Below, piece after piece: positions 8,269 to 14,942 of a stretch of 15,130 nt of DNA. A model generated the notes under the pieces. It saw only the letters and a list, made by a program, of their open reading frames with translations, searched no databases and was not told the origin of the DNA. Made by a program: the position numbers and the translations under genes. Source of the stretch: Ferruginibacter sp. (lineage in GTDB: Bacteria; Bacteroidota; Bacteroidia; Chitinophagales; Chitinophagaceae); assembly GCA_025352435.1 (NCBI GenBank), contig JANXTN010000296.1, forward strand, positions 1-15,130. The letters are read 5' to 3'. The first letter of the stretch is position 1; each line of letters opens with the position of its first letter.

Positions 8269-9897
8269 ATGGATATTCAGTTTAATAAAAATGAAGACGA
8301 GCAAAAACTTGCTTGGGGAACAGTAAAAAAACAACTGGAAAAAATACATGAAGGCGGCGGTAAAAAAGCAATAGAAAAACAAAAAGAGAAAAATAAACTC
8401 GTTGCACGTGAGCGCATTGCTTACCTATGCGATGCTGATAAACCATTTATAGAAATCGGCGCATTTGCCGGCTTTGGTATGTATGAAGAGTATGGTGGTT
8501 GCCCTGCAGGCGGCACAGTAAGCGGTGTTGGTTATGTAAGCGGCAGGCAATGTGTAATTGTTGCAAATGATCAGACTGTAAAGGCGGGTGCTTGGTTCCC
8601 TATCACCGGTAAGAAGAATTTACGCATGCAAGAGATTGCTATGGAAAATCATTTACCTGTTATTTATATTGTAGATAGTGCAGGTGTTTTTCTCCCGATG
8701 CAAGATGAGATCTTTCCTGATAAAGAGCATTTCGGAAGGATATTTCGCAACAATGCGAAGATGAGTGCGATGGGTATTACACAAATTGCTGCAGTTACAG
8801 GAGCATGTGTTGCCGGTGGCGCATACCTACCTATTATGAGTGATGAAACGCTGATGGTGGAAGGTGCAGGTTCTATTTTTCTAGCAGGACCATATTTAGT
8901 GAAAGCTGCTATTGGGGAAGATGCAGATGCTGAAACCCTTGGCGGTGCAGCAACACACAACGAACTAAGCGGCATTGCTGATTATAAATTTAAAACTGAG
9001 GAGGAGTGTCTGGATAGAGTAAAAAGAATCATCAGCAAATTGGGCAAACCAAAATCTGCCGGGTTTGATAGAATTGCGAGTGTTGCACCTTCTAAAAATC
9101 CTACTGACATTTATGGGATTATTGCGGCAGACAATAGTAAACCGTATGATGTCTTAGATATAATCAACAGCATTGTAGATGCAGACAGTTTTGATGAATA
9201 CAAACAGGATTATGGAAAAACAATCGTGTGCGGATATGCCCGTGTAGATGGTTGGGCTATTGGCATCGTCGCTAATCAACGCCTTATTGTAAAAAGCAAA
9301 AAAGGCGAAATGCAATTGGGAGGTGTAATTTATAATGACAGTGCCGATAAAGCAGCACGGTTCATTATGAATTGCAATCAGAAAAAAATACCATTGGTTT
9401 TTTTACAGGATGTTACCGGCTTTATGGTAGGTAGCAGAAGTGAACATAGTGGCATTATAAAAGATGGTGCAAAATTGGTTAATGCAGTAGCAAATTCAGT
9501 GGTACCTAAAATTACTATTATTACCGGAAACTCTTATGGCGCGGGCAATTACGCCATGTGTGGTAAAGCTTATGATCCGAGATTTATTTATGCATGGCCA
9601 GGTGCAAAGATAGCAGTAATGGGTGGCGAACAGGCTGCAAAAACCATGTTGCAAATACAGGTTGCAGGCATGAAGGCTAAAGGACAGGAAGTATCAGCAG
9701 AAGATGAAAAAATTATTCTAGATAAAATAATTGATAAATATTTATCACAAACAAAGGCTCAATATGCTGCATCAAGATTGTGGGTAGATGCAATTATTGA
9801 CCCCGCTGATACAAGAAAAATTATCAGCGAGGGAATTGCGGCTGCAGATCATAATCCAGATATTGCAGAATTTAAAGTAGGCGTTTTTCAAGTGTAA
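8269..9897 (+). CDS. Acyl-CoA carboxylase carboxyltransferase (beta) subunit, methylcrotonyl-CoA carboxylase-like
   Basis: A 542-residue carboxyltransferase subunit that moves the carboxyl group from carboxybiotin to an acyl-CoA. Two crotonase-like halves are visible. The N-terminal half contains QDEIFPDKEHFGRIF (145-159) and the acyl-CoA site loop GACVAGGAYLP (178-188). The C-terminal half contains QDVTGFMVG (380-388), the glycine-rich GNSYGAGNYAMCG (420-432) and MGGEQAA (451-457). The overall pattern is closest to methylcrotonyl-CoA carboxylase beta chains, which act in leucine degradation, but propionyl- or geranyl-CoA specificity cannot be excluded from sequence alone. No biotin carboxylase or biotin-carrier subunit is encoded in the window, so its alpha partner must lie elsewhere. 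The start ATG has no Shine-Dalgarno site, as is usual here. All motifs are intact. Confidence 0.93.
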   Translation: MDIQFNKNEDEQKLAWGTVKKQLEKIHEGGGKKAIEKQKEKNKLVARERIAYLCDADKPFIEIGAFAGFGMYEEYGGCPAGGTVSGVGYVSGRQCVIVANDQTVKAGAWFPITGKKNLRMQEIAMENHLPVIYIVDSAGVFLPMQDEIFPDKEHFGRIFRNNAKMSAMGITQIAAVTGACVAGGAYLPIMSDETLMVEGAGSIFLAGPYLVKAAIGEDADAETLGGAATHNELSGIADYKFKTEEECLDRVKRIISKLGKPKSAGFDRIASVAPSKNPTDIYGIIAADNSKPYDVLDIINSIVDADSFDEYKQDYGKTIVCGYARVDGWAIGIVANQRLIVKSKKGEMQLGGVIYNDSADKAARFIMNCNQKKIPLVFLQDVTGFMVGSRSEHSGIIKDGAKLVNAVANSVVPKITIITGNSYGAGNYAMCGKAYDPRFIYAWPGAKIAVMGGEQAAKTMLQIQVAGMKAKGQEVSAEDEKIILDKIIDKYLSQTKAQYAASRLWVDAIIDPADTRKIISEGIAAADHNPDIAEFKVGVFQV

Positions 9898-9900
9898 GGT

Positions 9901-10029
9901 TTGAACCACAAAGTCGCAAAGGAGTAAGAAGAAACACAAAAGTTCTTTAAGAAGAAAGAAAATTCAAACTATAATAACTATAATTTGTCTTTGTGTTACT
10001 TTTTTTACTTTTCTGTCTTGGTGGTTCAA
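9901..10029. repeat. Long imperfect palindrome between the carboxyltransferase and rnhA
   Basis: TTGAACCAC (9901-9909) is perfectly complementary to GTGGTTCAA (10021-10029), and AACACAAA (9933-9940) to TTTGTGTT (9990-9997). The two inter-block distances are both 23 bases, so the arms are about 40 bases long and match at roughly three quarters of positions, around a 49-base centre. The CACAAAG-rich wording resembles extragenic repeats that I recall from Bacteroidota genomes, but copy number cannot be checked here. It explains why an open frame runs upstream of the true rnhA start. Confidence 0.65.
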
Positions 10030-10038
10030 TTAAATGAT

Positions 10039-10521
10039 ATGAGCAAAATAACTTTATATACTGATGGTGCGGCACGTGGAAACCCCGGCCCGGGTGGTTA
10101 TGGAGTTGTTCTAATGTATGGCAATCATAAAAAAGAATTATCCAAAGGGTTTAAACATACTACCAATAACCGTATGGAATTGTGGGCAATTATTGCAGGG
10201 TTAGAAAGTATAACAAACAGAGAAATTCCAGTAACTATTTATTCTGATAGTCAATATGTGGTGAACAGTATTAACAAAGGCTGGCTCCATACATGGATGA
10301 AAACAAATTTTAAAGGTGGTAAAAAGAATAGTGACCTATGGAAAAAATACCATGCTTTAGCAAAGGATTTCACCATTAATATTGTTTGGGTAAAGGGACA
10401 TGCCGACAATGAATTTAACAACCGCTGCGATGAACTTGCAACTGCTGCTGCAGATGGTAAAAATCTGGAAGTAGATGTTGAATATGAAAGAGAACATTTA
10501 GTTGCTAAGAAACTATTGTAA
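10039..10521 (+). CDS. rnhA: Ribonuclease HI
   Basis: A 160-residue RNase HI that cuts the RNA strand of RNA-DNA hybrids, removing primers and R-loops. The catalytic carboxylates are all present: Asp9 (LYTDGAARGNPGPGG), Glu47 (NNRMELWA), Asp70 (IYSDSQYV) and Asp131 (NNRCDELA); the assisting His121 lies in VKGHADNEFNNRCD. The basic handle region is represented by TWMKTNFKGGKKNSDLWKK (85-103). Length matches the E. coli enzyme closely. The ATG at 10039 is chosen because the protein starts canonically with MSKITLYTDG there; 18 extra in-frame codons upstream lie inside the palindromic repeat and encode no conserved sequence. Confidence 0.97.
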   Translation: MSKITLYTDGAARGNPGPGGYGVVLMYGNHKKELSKGFKHTTNNRMELWAIIAGLESITNREIPVTIYSDSQYVVNSINKGWLHTWMKTNFKGGKKNSDLWKKYHALAKDFTINIVWVKGHADNEFNNRCDELATAAADGKNLEVDVEYEREHLVAKKLL

Positions 10522-10548
10522 TGGCTCTTCGCTTAAATAAAAGTTGAC

Positions 10549-10645
10549 AAAAAATTTACCGGTGAAAGGCTGAGGCATGGGAAGTAGTACCCCACAGAAA
10601 TGAACGTAGTGAATGACGAGGAGTGCTACGGACAGCCCTATAAAA
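10549..10645. other. Possible structured RNA or extragenic repeat upstream of yraN
   Basis: Within the 171-base rnhA-yraN spacer, this block has a clearly higher GC content than its flanks. GGCTG (10568-10572) can pair with CAGCC (10633-10637), and inside it GTAGTAC (10584-10590) can pair with GTGCTAC (10623-10629) with one G-U pair, giving a nested two-stem structure. The enclosed segment includes ATGAACGTAGTGAATGACGA, which is itself partly self-complementary. I do not recognise a known riboswitch. It could be a leader element of yraN or a dispersed repeat. Confidence 0.4.
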
Positions 10646-10692
10646 TCCCTAATTAATATTTTCTGCTCACAGCCCCAAATCAAAATACTAAT

Positions 10693-11049
10693 ATGGCACA
10701 TCATAATGATACAGGAAAAACAGGTGAAACCCTTGCTATTATTTGGTTTGAAGAAAAGGGTTATACAATTCTACACAAAAACTGGCGGCATAAAAACCTG
10801 GAAGTTGATATCATTGCAACAAAAAATAACATACTTCATTTTATAGAGGTGAAAGCTGTAACTACTTTAAAATATGGACATCCGGAAGATAAAGTCAGTG
10901 AAAAGAAAATCAGGAATCTGATAAATGCATCGGAAGGATATTTATTTCAAAACCCGCAGTGGCAAAGAATACAGTTTGATGTTTTCTCTGTAACGATGAT
11001 AAAAAATACTGCAATTAAATATTTCTTAATTGAAGATGTTTATTTGTGA
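10693..11049 (+). CDS. YraN/UPF0102 family nuclease-like protein
   Basis: A 118-residue protein of the UPF0102 (YraN) family, which has a PD-(D/E)XK nuclease-like fold related to Holliday-junction resolvases. Residues matching the usual pattern are Glu12 in GKTGETLA, the NWRHKNLEVDIIA segment with Glu37 and Asp39, and the FIEVKAV segment with Glu52 and Lys54. These preserve the E-x-D...E-x-K arrangement, so catalysis remains possible. The usual glycine/arginine-rich stretch before Glu37 is replaced by HKNL. Length is normal. It follows rnhA on the same strand but with a 171-base spacer, so the two may be transcribed separately. The physiological role is not established in the family. Confidence 0.92.
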   Translation: MAHHNDTGKTGETLAIIWFEEKGYTILHKNWRHKNLEVDIIATKNNILHFIEVKAVTTLKYGHPEDKVSEKKIRNLINASEGYLFQNPQWQRIQFDVFSVTMIKNTAIKYFLIEDVYL

Positions 11050-11099
11050 GCCAAGTATTTATTAGTTAATGTGGAGCATTGAGATAACTAAAAAATCAA

Positions 11100-11555
11100 T
11101 TACAAATTCTGGGTTGAGTTACTAACGATTTTCAAGTCTTCTACTCTGCTCATTAACTTTTCTACCATTTTATAAGTGGCTGGGCAATAATCAATATTTT
11201 GCTTGTGTACATGTGCATAGTCTTCAAATTTTTTCTTTTTTAGGTGAGGGAAGCCTGCACAGTCATCTGGGCGAACAGCATAAATACTGCACATATTTGT
11301 ATTTAAATTTAAAAACTGACAGGGCTGTGTAACATTGACCCAGTCTCCGTTTCGCTCTTTTTTTAACCATTGCTTTTTAAAGGAATCCACTGTTTGTCCA
11401 AAATGATTTGAGATCCTTTTTAAATCTTTTTCTGTAAAAGTAGGCGTCATTACTTTGCAACAATTTGCGCATGTGAGGCAATCTACTTCCTGCCATACTT
11501 CTGCATCTATAATAGGGGTTATTTTATCAACTCCTAATGGTGGATTCTTTTCCAT
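11100..11555 (-). CDS. YkgJ-type cysteine cluster (putative metal-chelating) protein
   Basis: A 151-residue protein of the YkgJ/CxxCxxCC zinc- or iron-chelating family. Eight cysteines are spaced as expected: Cys26, Cys29, Cys32 and Cys33 in CLTCANCC, Cys79 in QPCQFL, Cys89 and Cys99 in MCSIYAVRPDDCAGFPH, and Cys124 in IDYCPA. The family probably binds a metal ion or an iron-sulfur cluster; the substrate is unknown. The ATG at 11555 (MEKNPPLG) is chosen over one 26 codons upstream, because the upstream extension is lysine/phenylalanine-rich and comes from a long inverted repeat. The gene is divergent from xerD and convergent with yraN. Confidence 0.88.
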   Translation of the reverse strand: MEKNPPLGVDKITPIIDAEVWQEVDCLTCANCCKVMTPTFTEKDLKRISNHFGQTVDSFKKQWLKKERNGDWVNVTQPCQFLNLNTNMCSIYAVRPDDCAGFPHLKKKKFEDYAHVHKQNIDYCPATYKMVEKLMSRVEDLKIVSNSTQNL

Positions 11556-11564
11556 TTTATTTAT

Positions 11565-11614
11565 GAATCTTCTGAAAAAACTTCTATTTATTAAAAGTTT
11601 TTTTTTGAAGATTC
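11565..11614. repeat. Long AT-rich inverted repeat in the leader of the cysteine-cluster gene
   Basis: GAATCTTC plus AAAAAACTT (11565-11583) is complementary to AAGTTTTTT plus GAAGATTC (11595-11614), with a small unpaired interior and an 11-base loop. The hairpin ends nine bases before the ATG at 11555 on the minus strand. It could hinder ribosome access or act as an operator in this divergent region, which also precedes xerD by about 100 bases. Confidence 0.55.
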
Positions 11615-11718
11615 GAAGATTTACAGGGAACATAAGTAGACTTGAATAAAATTAAAGGTGTAACGAAAATAATGTTTAATTAAATTGTATAATCAACGAT
11701 GTAGAAAAATATTTCAAT

Positions 11719-12630
11719 ATGTGGGAATCATTCAAAAAAGGATACAAGGCATGGTTGCAACTGGAGAAATCCTTGTCGGACAATTCTGTACAGGCTTATT
11801 TGCGAGATGTAAAACACCTCACAGATTATTTAGCATTATCAAATACTCAAGAAAAAATTACTGACATAACATTAAAAGATCTTGAAAAATTTACAAAGCA
11901 TATAAATGAACTGGGAATGACGCATGCCTCGCAGGCGAGAATTATATCAGGCATAAAAAGTTTTTTTAAATATTGTTTAATAGAAGAAATTGTTACGACA
12001 GATCCTGCGACACTTTTAGAAGCACCAAAAAATATCAGAAAGCTTCCGGATACGCTTGCATTTGAAGAAATAGAAAATATTATTTCAGCAATAGACCTTA
12101 GCAAACCTGAAGGGGAAAGAAATAAGGCCATCTTTGAAACTCTTTATAGTTGCGGATTACGTGTAAGTGAGTTGGTAAACTTAAAAATTAGCAATCTGTA
12201 CATGAATGCGGGTTATATAAAAGTTACCGGTAAGGGTGATAAAGAAAGGCTTGTGCCAATTGGAGCAGATGCGGTAAAATTTATAGGCATTTATAAAAAT
12301 ACCATCAGGAATAAAATTGGTATTAAACCTGGACAAGAGGATACTCTTTTTTTAAACAGAAGAGGTTCAAAATTATCAAGAGTAATGATATTTTTGATGC
12401 TGAAAGAACTTTCGAAAAAAGCAGGCATCACAAAAAATATTTCTCCTCATACATTTAGGCATTCATTTGCAACACACTTGGTAGAAGGCGGTGCAGACTT
12501 ACGTGCTGTGCAGGAAATGCTGGGACATGAAAGTATAACAACCACAGAAATATACACGCATTTAGATCGAGAATTTTTAAGAACAACATTACAGCAGTTT
12601 CATCCTGCCTTTAATAAAAAGTCAATTTGA
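11719..12630 (+). CDS. xerD: Site-specific tyrosine recombinase XerD
   Basis: A 303-residue tyrosine recombinase that resolves chromosome dimers at dif together with XerC. An N-terminal SAM-like DNA-binding domain (about 1-105) is followed by the catalytic domain. All catalytic residues are visible: Arg148 (CGLRVSEL), Lys172 (GKGDKERLVP), His244 and Arg247 (SPHTFRHSF), His270 (MLGHESI) and the nucleophile Tyr279 (TEIYTH). These positions coincide with those I recall for E. coli XerD, which supports XerD over XerC or an integrase. No phage or integron neighbours are present, so this is the housekeeping recombinase. Its last nine bases overlap the end of the convergent glycosyltransferase gene. 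No partner xerC is in the window; some Bacteroidota annotate several Xer paralogues, so XerC cannot be fully excluded. Confidence 0.94.
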   Translation: MWESFKKGYKAWLQLEKSLSDNSVQAYLRDVKHLTDYLALSNTQEKITDITLKDLEKFTKHINELGMTHASQARIISGIKSFFKYCLIEEIVTTDPATLLEAPKNIRKLPDTLAFEEIENIISAIDLSKPEGERNKAIFETLYSCGLRVSELVNLKISNLYMNAGYIKVTGKGDKERLVPIGADAVKFIGIYKNTIRNKIGIKPGQEDTLFLNRRGSKLSRVMIFLMLKELSKKAGITKNISPHTFRHSFATHLVEGGADLRAVQEMLGHESITTTEIYTHLDREFLRTTLQQFHPAFNKKSI

Positions 12631-13413
12631 TTTTGGCGCAATGGAAGGGTCTAAAAAAACATTTTCATCAAGAGATTTTGTTACAATTTTGCGCCGATAG
12701 TCCTTAAAAATACTTTGCCACTTTAAGTTTAATACTCCAAATATGCCTTCTTTGATTATCCCTTTATTCATTTTACTTGCACCAAGTTTTCTATCTTTAA
12801 AAGTGATGGGTACTTCTTCTATTTTGAATCCCAATTTCCATGCAGCAAATTTCATTTCTATTTGAAATGCATAGCCAACAAACGTTATAGCATCTAAATT
12901 GATTGTGCTTAAAACATTTGCCTTGTAACAGACAAACCCCGCAGTGGGATCTTTTATCGGCATAAAAGTTATGATACGAGTATAAAGCGAAGCACCCTTT
13001 GAAAGCGCTATCCTATCCACAGGCCAGTTTTCCACTTTACCGTTTTTAATGTATCGAGAGCCTATAGCGACGTCCGCGCCGTTTACAGCAGCTCGGTAAA
13101 GAACTTCTAAATCCAAAGGATTATGAGAAAAATCAGCATCCATTTCAAAAACATATTGACACCCTTTTTTCAATGCCCACTTAAATCCATGAATATATGC
13201 TGTACCTAAACCAAGTTTTCCTTTTCTCTCTTCTATAAATAATCGACCTGCAAATTGAACCATTAAGTTTTTTACAATATCTGCTGTACCATCCGGTGAG
13301 CCATCATCAACAATAAGTATATGAAAATCACTTTGAAGATTCATTACTGCAACAATGATGGCTTCAATGTTTTCACGTTCATTGTAAGTCGGTATAATTA
13401 CTATTTTATTCAA
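12622..13413 (-). CDS. Polyprenol monophosphomannose synthase-like glycosyltransferase family 2 protein, TTG start
   Basis: A 263-residue GT-A fold glycosyltransferase resembling dolichol-phosphate mannose synthase (DPM1 type), which transfers a sugar from a nucleotide donor to a polyprenyl phosphate carrier. Motifs are IPTYNERENI (7-16), IVDDGSPDGT (34-43), the metal-binding MDADFSHNP (91-99), GSRY (118-121), DPTAGF (155-160) and FKDRKLGASKM (205-215). There is no C-terminal membrane domain, so it would be a peripheral cytoplasmic enzyme at the inner membrane. Donor sugar cannot be read from sequence. The start is TTG: no in-frame ATG exists between the upstream stop and the IVIIPTYNE motif. 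The stop codon region overlaps convergent xerD by nine bases. Confidence 0.92.
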   Translation of the reverse strand: MNKIVIIPTYNERENIEAIIVAVMNLQSDFHILIVDDGSPDGTADIVKNLMVQFAGRLFIEERKGKLGLGTAYIHGFKWALKKGCQYVFEMDADFSHNPLDLEVLYRAAVNGADVAIGSRYIKNGKVENWPVDRIALSKGASLYTRIITFMPIKDPTAGFVCYKANVLSTINLDAITFVGYAFQIEMKFAAWKLGFKIEEVPITFKDRKLGASKMNKGIIKEGIFGVLNLKWQSIFKDYRRKIVTKSLDENVFLDPSIAPKSN

Positions 13414-13436
13414 AAAGTTGAGAGATATTTTATAGT

Positions 13437-13444
13437 CAAAAATA
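13437..13444 (-). promoter_or_regulatory. Bacteroidota -7 promoter box for the glycosyltransferase gene
   Basis: On the minus strand TATTTTTG matches the TAnnTTTG consensus -7 element of Bacteroidota sigma-ABfr promoters. It lies 23 bases before the proposed TTG start, a reasonable distance for a short leader. The upstream -33 element was not convincing. Confidence 0.45.
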
Positions 13445-13484
13445 ATTTATAAAAATAAAAACGGCATCTTAAATTTTAGAAAAT

Positions 13485-14252
13485 TTATTTCTTTAACAGA
13501 GTTCTGTTGAAAATTTCAGTAAGCTTCTTCTTTGTATGCATCGGAAATTCTCCTTTCATCATCCAATCATAATACTGTGGCTCTTTTTTAAGCACATCTG
13601 CCACGGGCATCCCTTTGTATTTCCCAAAGTTGAAAACTTCATTTCCATTTGCATCGAAACTGAATCTGCGTGCATAATCCACAATTTTATCTTCACCAAT
13701 AACGTCTAATACTGAATCTACTGTTGTGCCTAGTTTCTCGTATTTTTTTAACTGTGCTTCCAAAACTTCTATAGTTGCATTAATATCAACTTCAGCACTA
13801 TGTGCATCAACCAATTCTTTTTCGCAATAAAACAAGTAAGCGGCAGCAAGCGTGCGTGGTTGCATGGTATAAAAAATATGCTGGACATCTATCATCCTTC
13901 TATCGCTTAAATCGACATCTACACCTGCCCTTAAAAATTCTTCCATCAACATAGGTATATCAAATCTATTGCTGTTATAACCTCCAAGATCACAGTTTTC
14001 TAAAAACTGTTTTATCTCGTTGCTCATTTGTTTAAAAGTAGGTGCATCTTTTACCATTTCATCTATAATGCCATGTATGTCGCTGGTTACTTGCGGTATA
14101 GGCATTTGCGGATTAATCAATCTCCGTTTAGTAATACGTGTGCCATCGGGCATGATTTTTACAATCGCTAGTTCTACAATTCTGTCATTGCTAAGATTCA
14201 CGCCTGTAGTTTCAAGATCTATAAAGGCAATGGGCCTTGTAAGTTGCAGCAT
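13485..14252 (-). CDS. DEDDh 3'-5' exonuclease (DNA polymerase III epsilon-like) with C-terminal DUF3820-like domain
   Basis: A 255-residue exonuclease of the DnaQ/epsilon group. The DEDDh residues are visible: Asp12 and Glu14 (FIDLETTG), Asp98 (NSNRFDIPML), His151 and Asp156 (VDAHSAEVDINAT). After a linker, residues about 205-255 form a small domain with FNFGKYKGMPVADVLKKEP and YYDWMMKGEFP, matching the DUF3820-like tail that bacteroidete exonucleases often carry. It probably trims DNA or RNA ends or proofreads; whether it serves as the replicative epsilon subunit is not decidable from sequence. The start ATG directly precedes the exonuclease core by few residues, as usual. Its gene stands alone, 71 bases upstream of the glycosyltransferase gene on the same strand. 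Confidence 0.93.
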   Translation of the reverse strand: MLQLTRPIAFIDLETTGVNLSNDRIVELAIVKIMPDGTRITKRRLINPQMPIPQVTSDIHGIIDEMVKDAPTFKQMSNEIKQFLENCDLGGYNSNRFDIPMLMEEFLRAGVDVDLSDRRMIDVQHIFYTMQPRTLAAAYLFYCEKELVDAHSAEVDINATIEVLEAQLKKYEKLGTTVDSVLDVIGEDKIVDYARRFSFDANGNEVFNFGKYKGMPVADVLKKEPQYYDWMMKGEFPMHTKKKLTEIFNRTLLKK

Positions 14253-14362
14253 AGTTATGGGTTAAAATAAGAAATTTAATTCTTTTGCAATATACATCTT
14301 TGAATAAAAGATAAGCATATGCTAATAATAAATGATGATTAAATCCGTTTAAAGGAATAAAT

Positions 14363-14370
14363 TATATTTG
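14363..14370 (+). promoter_or_regulatory. Bacteroidota -7 promoter box for the lipoprotein-ytxJ operon
   Basis: TATATTTG is an exact TAnnTTTG match and is followed by CA, as is common for this promoter class. It lies 19 bases before the lipoprotein ATG, implying a leader of roughly a dozen bases. No clear -33 TTG element is visible at the expected distance. Confidence 0.65.
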
Positions 14371-14389
14371 CATTTTCTAAATAACTTTT

Positions 14390-14503
14390 ATGAAAAAAAT
14401 TGTTTTTCTATTTGCTGTCATATTTGCTTTAGCCGTATTTGTGACAAGCTGTGGCAGCAGCCGTAAGGTTGGATGTCCAAACAGTCAGGGAATTATTCAT
14501 TAA
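14390..14503 (+). CDS. Very small lipoprotein (37 residues)
   Basis: An unlisted short gene encoding 37 residues. The N-terminus is a complete lipoprotein signal: Met-Lys-Lys, a hydrophobic core of about 15 residues, then the lipobox VTSC with Cys21. The mature peptide would be just 17 residues (CGSSRKVGCPNSQGIIH) with a second cysteine at position 29 in a GCP motif. A consensus promoter sits immediately upstream, and the gap to ytxJ is nine bases, so the two are almost certainly co-transcribed. I recall similar tiny lipoproteins with an RK-x-GCP-like segment in related bacteria, but that is memory, not a search. The function is unknown. The Ser-Ser after Cys21 (rather than acidic residues) does not by itself predict its final membrane or surface location. 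Confidence 0.8.
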   Translation: MKKIVFLFAVIFALAVFVTSCGSSRKVGCPNSQGIIH

Positions 14504-14512
14504 AAAATAAAT

Positions 14513-14842
14513 ATGAACTGGAGAGAATTTACAAATGAAGAAGGGTTGGAAGACATAAAAACACGTTCTAACGGAAAACCTCAGGTGATTTTTAAACATA
14601 GTACTAGGTGCTCCATCAGCAGCATGGCAAAGAGCAGGTTAGAAAGAGCATCTGCACCTGATGGGATTGAATTTAACTACCTTGACTTAATTGCGCACCG
14701 AAACGTATCTGCAAAGATTGCTGAGGTATTTGATGTAGAACATGCATCGCCACAGATCTTGATTATTAAAGATGGTGCGTGTATATACGATGAAAGTCAC
14801 AACGCCATTAATATGGATGAAATTGTAGAGGCAGTGGGATAA
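14513..14842 (+). CDS. ytxJ: Bacillithiol system redox-active protein YtxJ
   Basis: A 109-residue thioredoxin-fold protein of the YtxJ family, which is linked by distribution to organisms that make bacillithiol and is proposed to act as a monothiol bacilliredoxin-type enzyme. The active-site segment is FKHSTRCSISSMAKSR (27-42) with a single cysteine, Cys33, in place of the CxxC of thioredoxin. The conserved proline before strand three is Pro80 in HASPQILII. Length is typical. It is the second gene of an apparent operon with the 37-residue lipoprotein and is followed by a strong terminator. Presence of this protein predicts that the organism also has BshA, BshB and BshC, which are not in the window. 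Cytoplasmic; no signal peptide. Confidence 0.93.
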   Translation: MNWREFTNEEGLEDIKTRSNGKPQVIFKHSTRCSISSMAKSRLERASAPDGIEFNYLDLIAHRNVSAKIAEVFDVEHASPQILIIKDGACIYDESHNAINMDEIVEAVG

Positions 14843-14942
14843 CAAAATACTTTACAATATCTATAGTATTTTAATAATAAAGTCTTTGATTTTAAATTGA
14901 ATTGTAGATTTCATAATAATTGAATTATTGGTAATTAAAAAC

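Noticed and set aside
8664..8975. 103-codon minus-strand frame inside the carboxyltransferase gene
   Set aside because: It is fully antisense to conserved catalytic sequence, has no recognisable domain and reads as a shadow of the real frame.
9985..10038. N-terminal extension of ribonuclease HI by 18 codons
   Set aside because: It is the translated right arm of the palindromic repeat; the canonical start is the ATG at 10039.
10561..10640. Thiamine pyrophosphate or cobalamin riboswitch upstream of yraN
   Set aside because: Some words such as GGCTGAGG and GACAGCCC look familiar, but the order and conserved cores of neither riboswitch are present, and yraN is not a vitamin gene.
11062..11091. 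TTAGTTA/TAACTAA hairpin between yraN and the cysteine-cluster gene as a terminator
   Set aside because: The stem is AT-rich, the loop is 16 bases, and no T run follows on either strand.
11556..11633. N-terminal extension of the cysteine-cluster protein, which looked like a basic targeting sequence
   Set aside because: The codons derive from the inverted repeat at 11565-11614, and the family begins close to the first cysteine motif.
11719..12630. Phage or integron integrase instead of XerD
   Set aside because: No attachment site, mobile-element gene or integron repeat is nearby, and the catalytic spacing and length match XerD.
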